From: Opitutia bacterium
Lineage (GTDB): Bacteria > Verrucomicrobiota > Verrucomicrobiia > Opitutales > Coraliomargaritaceae
DNA length: 9,228 bases
Direction of reading: 5' to 3'
Assembly: GCA_018663485.1 (NCBI GenBank)
Contig: JABJQI010000217.1
Span: forward strand, 1 to 9,228
Each line of letters opens with the position of its first letter. Positions within the stretch are counted from its first letter, which is position 1. Below are positions 6,191 through 9,228 of the stretch, piece after piece. A program made the position numbers and the translations under genes. The notes beneath the pieces were generated by a model. It saw only the letters and a list, made by a program, of their open reading frames with translations, did no database searches and had not been told where the DNA came from.

Positions 6191-6248
6191 TAATTCTACT
6201 CTTAAACAGTCGTCCCGTGTGAGGAGATTGGGATTAGGAGTAAGATTA
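6191..6248. repeat. Imperfect 15-bp inverted repeat between the AI-2E gene and rph
   Basis: TAATTCTACTCTTAA (6191-6205) can pair with TTAGGAGTAAGATTA (6234-6248) at 14 of 15 positions, two of them wobble pairs in plus-strand RNA, around a 28-base loop. It starts 8 bp after the AI-2E stop, the position expected of a terminator, but no T-run follows on the minus strand. The right arm is part of a low-complexity tract of GATTAGGAGTAAGATTAAG type. Confidence 0.4.
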
Positions 6249-6255
6249 AGGTCTT

Positions 6256-7443
<1,188 letters not shown>

Positions 7444-7513
7444 AGCGGTGTGTGAGTTTAAGCTGTAACAGACTACCTTTTAAAGTCGAGCGTGGGACTG
7501 TGGTGCTGCTTGA

Positions 7514-8698
7514 CTAAGTGATTACATAGCCGCAGGCAGCGCAACTGAGCACCACTAGCCACGCTGGAGCCTTAAATCGACTCAGCGCGATAAAGGCGCC
7601 AGTTGCCAGCACGATATCGGTCCAGCGTTGCACGCCGTGCGCCCAGACCGGATTGATTAAAGCAGCGAAGAGTAGGCCGACGACAGCGGCATTGGCACCA
7701 ATCAGTCCGGCTTGTGCCCAGACTTTGTTTCGAAAGGTATTCCACAGTGGTAGCAGGCCAATGAGTAGCAACATCCCTGGCAGGAAGATCGCGAGCAGTG
7801 CGATTGCGCCACCAATCCAGTGTGGCGAGGTGGCTTGGCTGGCGGTGCCGAGAAAGGCCGAGAGCGTGAACAGCGGGCCGGGCAGTGCTTGCGCCGCGCT
7901 ATAGCCAGCTAGGAAGTTGCTTTCCGATACGAGGCCGCCAGGCACCACGCTATCATGCAATAAAGGAAGCACCACGTGACCGCCGCCGAAGACCATGGCA
8001 CCCGCTCGGTAATTCATCCCATAAATTGCGCTACTTGCATCCGGCGATACCAGCAGTGAGGCGGTTAGCAGCACGCAAAAGCTCGTGAGTGCGATGCACA
8101 TCGTGCGCTTGCTAACCAGTTGCTGTGCGCCTTGCAGTTCTGGCTTGTCTAGGTTTGAGTTGCGGAACAGGGCATTGCCGATCGCGATGCCCAGTAAAAT
8201 GACGCCGACCTGTATCCATAGACCATCGACAGTCAGGGTGAGTGCTGCACAGCCAACTGCGATTGCGATGCGAGGCCAGTCGGGGCATAGTTTCCTGCCT
8301 AAATCGAGCACTGCTTTGGCGACCACAGCGACGGCTGCGATGAGGAGTCCGTGAATCAACGGAACGGCACCATCACCAATTACGCCTAGTCCGTAAGCAC
8401 AGGCGATCATCATGAGCGCCGACGGCATTGTGAAGCCCAGCCACGCGGCACATGCCCCGCGCAGTCCGCCGCGCTGCCATGCAATGGCGAAGCCCAACTG
8501 ACTGCTCGATGGGCCAGGTACGAATTGGCAAAGCACCAGCAGCTCTGAGTAGTGCGCTGCTGTTAGCCATTTACGGCAACTGACGAACTCTTCCTTAAAG
8601 TAGCCGAAGTGAGCCACCGGTCCGCCGAACGAGAGACAACCGAGTCGGAGGTAAATCAGAAAGATCTTCAGAGCGGAGAGTGGCTGTTGTGTCGACAT
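7514..8698 (-). CDS. chrA: Chromate transporter, long-chain two-domain CHR family
   Basis: A 394-residue inner-membrane protein made of two homologous CHR domains, the long-chain form of the family. The N-terminal half has the signature SFGGPVAHFGYF at 23-34 and VPGPSSSQLGFAIAW at 60-74. The C-terminal half repeats it as VFGGGHVVLPLL at 236-247 and LPGPLFTLSAFLG at 272-284. About ten to twelve hydrophobic segments are spread over both halves. Characterised members expel chromate from the cytoplasm, but many environmental homologues are untested, so chromate is only the family substrate. I chose the ATG at 8698 because the protein then starts just before the conserved first segment (SALKIFLIYLRLG). 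The open frame to 8794 would overlap the divergent queF start and add 32 residues without family character. No Shine-Dalgarno motif is seen. No chrB-like regulator lies beside it in the window. Confidence 0.9.
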   Translation of the reverse strand: MSTQQPLSALKIFLIYLRLGCLSFGGPVAHFGYFKEEFVSCRKWLTAAHYSELLVLCQFVPGPSSSQLGFAIAWQRGGLRGACAAWLGFTMPSALMMIACAYGLGVIGDGAVPLIHGLLIAAVAVVAKAVLDLGRKLCPDWPRIAIAVGCAALTLTVDGLWIQVGVILLGIAIGNALFRNSNLDKPELQGAQQLVSKRTMCIALTSFCVLLTASLLVSPDASSAIYGMNYRAGAMVFGGGHVVLPLLHDSVVPGGLVSESNFLAGYSAAQALPGPLFTLSAFLGTASQATSPHWIGGAIALLAIFLPGMLLLIGLLPLWNTFRNKVWAQAGLIGANAAVVGLLFAALINPVWAHGVQRWTDIVLATGAFIALSRFKAPAWLVVLSCAACGYVIT

Positions 8699-8786
8699 GA
8701 GCTGAATTAGGACCGATCGGATGCTTTTTTCAAGAATTGAAGAGTTGGGTTGAACTTTTGCCGACAACACGCACTGTGCTGCGATC
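8699..8786. promoter_or_regulatory. Divergent intergenic region between chrA and queF
   Basis: The 88 bases between two divergently read starts must hold whatever promoters drive chrA (-) and queF (+). On the minus strand TTGAAA (8730-8735) is a possible -35 box, but the -10 region about 17 bases later is poor (CTAATT). No convincing sigma-70 pair is found for queF, and no preQ1 riboswitch fold is recognised. Confidence 0.35.
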
Positions 8787-9161
8787 ATGGACATCGAGAC
8801 ATTCCCAAATCCGAATCAAGAGCGCAATTACACCATCCAGCATATCCAGGAGGAGTTCACTTCCACTTGCCCAATGACTGGTCATCCAGACTACGCGACC
8901 GTGGTTTTTAGCTATGCGCCCGATGAGCTCTGCATCGAGCTAAAGGCGATGAAGCTCTACCTGCACGATTATCGCAACAAGGGGATTTTCTTCGAAGCGG
9001 CGACCAATAAAATATTTGAGGATCTATTTGCTGTGACTAAGCCTCGCTGGGCACGGCTCGAGACGATTTGGCGTGGCCGCGGCGGTATCCGCTCCAACTT
9101 GATCGTTGAGGCACAGCAAGACGGCTACGACGGTCCAAAGACTGTGCCGTTTGCTAGTTAG
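8787..9161 (+). CDS. queF: NADPH-dependent 7-cyano-7-deazaguanine reductase QueF (short, unimodular type)
   Basis: A 124-residue cytoplasmic enzyme of the T-fold superfamily that reduces the nitrile of preQ0 to the amine of preQ1, the last free-base step before tRNA-guanine transglycosylase inserts it on the way to queuosine. The active-site block FTSTCPMTGHPDYA (24-37) carries the nucleophile C28, which forms the thioimide adduct, and the proton donor D35. The QueF NADPH motif follows as ELKAMKLYL (51-59), then YRNKGIFFEAATN (62-74) with substrate-binding E70. RGRGGI (96-101) is near the end. The length fits the short Bacillus-like form, not the two-domain E. coli form. The residue before E70 is Phe, where the Bacillus enzyme has His. 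The ATG at 8787 lies a normal distance before the conserved core; no Shine-Dalgarno motif is visible. No other queuosine gene is in the window. It is divergent from chrA. Confidence 0.95.
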   Translation: MDIETFPNPNQERNYTIQHIQEEFTSTCPMTGHPDYATVVFSYAPDELCIELKAMKLYLHDYRNKGIFFEAATNKIFEDLFAVTKPRWARLETIWRGRGGIRSNLIVEAQQDGYDGPKTVPFAS

Positions 9162-9206
9162 GCAAGCATGGCAGACCTTCTTCCTGCCTATTAATTACTT
9201 TTAATT

Positions 9207-9227
9207 AAGCGACTTCGAAGATCGCTT
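9207..9227 (+). other. Hairpin at the window edge after queF (possible terminator)
   Basis: AAGCGA (9207-9212) pairs with TCGCTT (9222-9227), with CTTC/GAAG able to extend the stem. It lies 45 bp after queF and could be its terminator if a T-run follows beyond the window. Alternatively, TTA at 9205-9207 may be the stop of a minus-strand gene whose last codons reach the window end in frame. The edge prevents a decision. Confidence 0.35.
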
Positions 9228-9228
9228 G

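Noticed and set aside
8699..8786. preQ1 riboswitch upstream of queF
   Set aside because: No short preQ1 hairpin with an A-rich pseudoknot tail could be recognised in the 88-bp gap.
8699..8794. Extended N-terminus of the chromate-type transporter, overlapping the queF start
   Set aside because: The extra residues have no family character and would remove the divergent promoter space; the ATG at 8698 fits the conserved first membrane segment.

Overview
This 9.2 kb window looks like ordinary bacterial chromosome. It carries eight intact protein genes, most of them housekeeping: PIN-PhoH, ABC-F, RNase PH, QueF and an AI-2E-type permease. No phage genes, transposase, CRISPR array, tRNA or rRNA is visible. 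Protein-level resemblance and the style of the gene starts suggest a Gram-negative of the Verrucomicrobiota type (Opitutae-like), but this is a low-confidence impression that a genome search would have to settle. None of the seven gene starts with readable upstream sequence carries a recognisable Shine-Dalgarno motif. The eighth start lies at the window edge.

Layout. Bases 2-1591 (+) encode a PhoH2-type PIN-ATPase fusion. It converges on a minus-strand block of three genes: an ABC-F translation ATPase (2655-4283), a small exported helical protein of unknown family (2116-2637) and a stand-alone MEKHLA-domain protein (1618-2076). The gaps in this block are short (17 and 39 bp), so the three may be co-transcribed from the ABC-F side. 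Upstream of ABC-F is a pyrimidine-rich repetitive leader, a GC-rich inverted-repeat element (4424-4512), and a clear intrinsic terminator (4533-4566) that ends the next minus-strand gene, a secreted two-EF-hand protein (4601-4960).

Bases 4961-5378 hold no convincing gene. They contain a cluster of strong inverted repeats and an AT-rich island of about 32% G+C. Then, all on the minus strand, come rph (5379-6140), an AI-2E family permease (6256-7443) and a two-domain chromate-type transporter (7514-8698). queF (8787-9161, +) is transcribed divergently from the transporter across an 88-bp gap.

How the genes relate. Several act on RNA or translation: PhoH2 (RNase/helicase), ABC-F (ribosome), RNase PH (tRNA 3' trimming) and QueF (queuosine for tRNA wobble bases). 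They are not arranged as one operon. The most intriguing material is non-coding: the shared repetitive CTTTCC leaders of ABC-F and rph, the GC-rich element before ABC-F, and the nested hairpins in the AT-rich gap between the EF-hand gene and rph. No obviously new multi-gene system is present.
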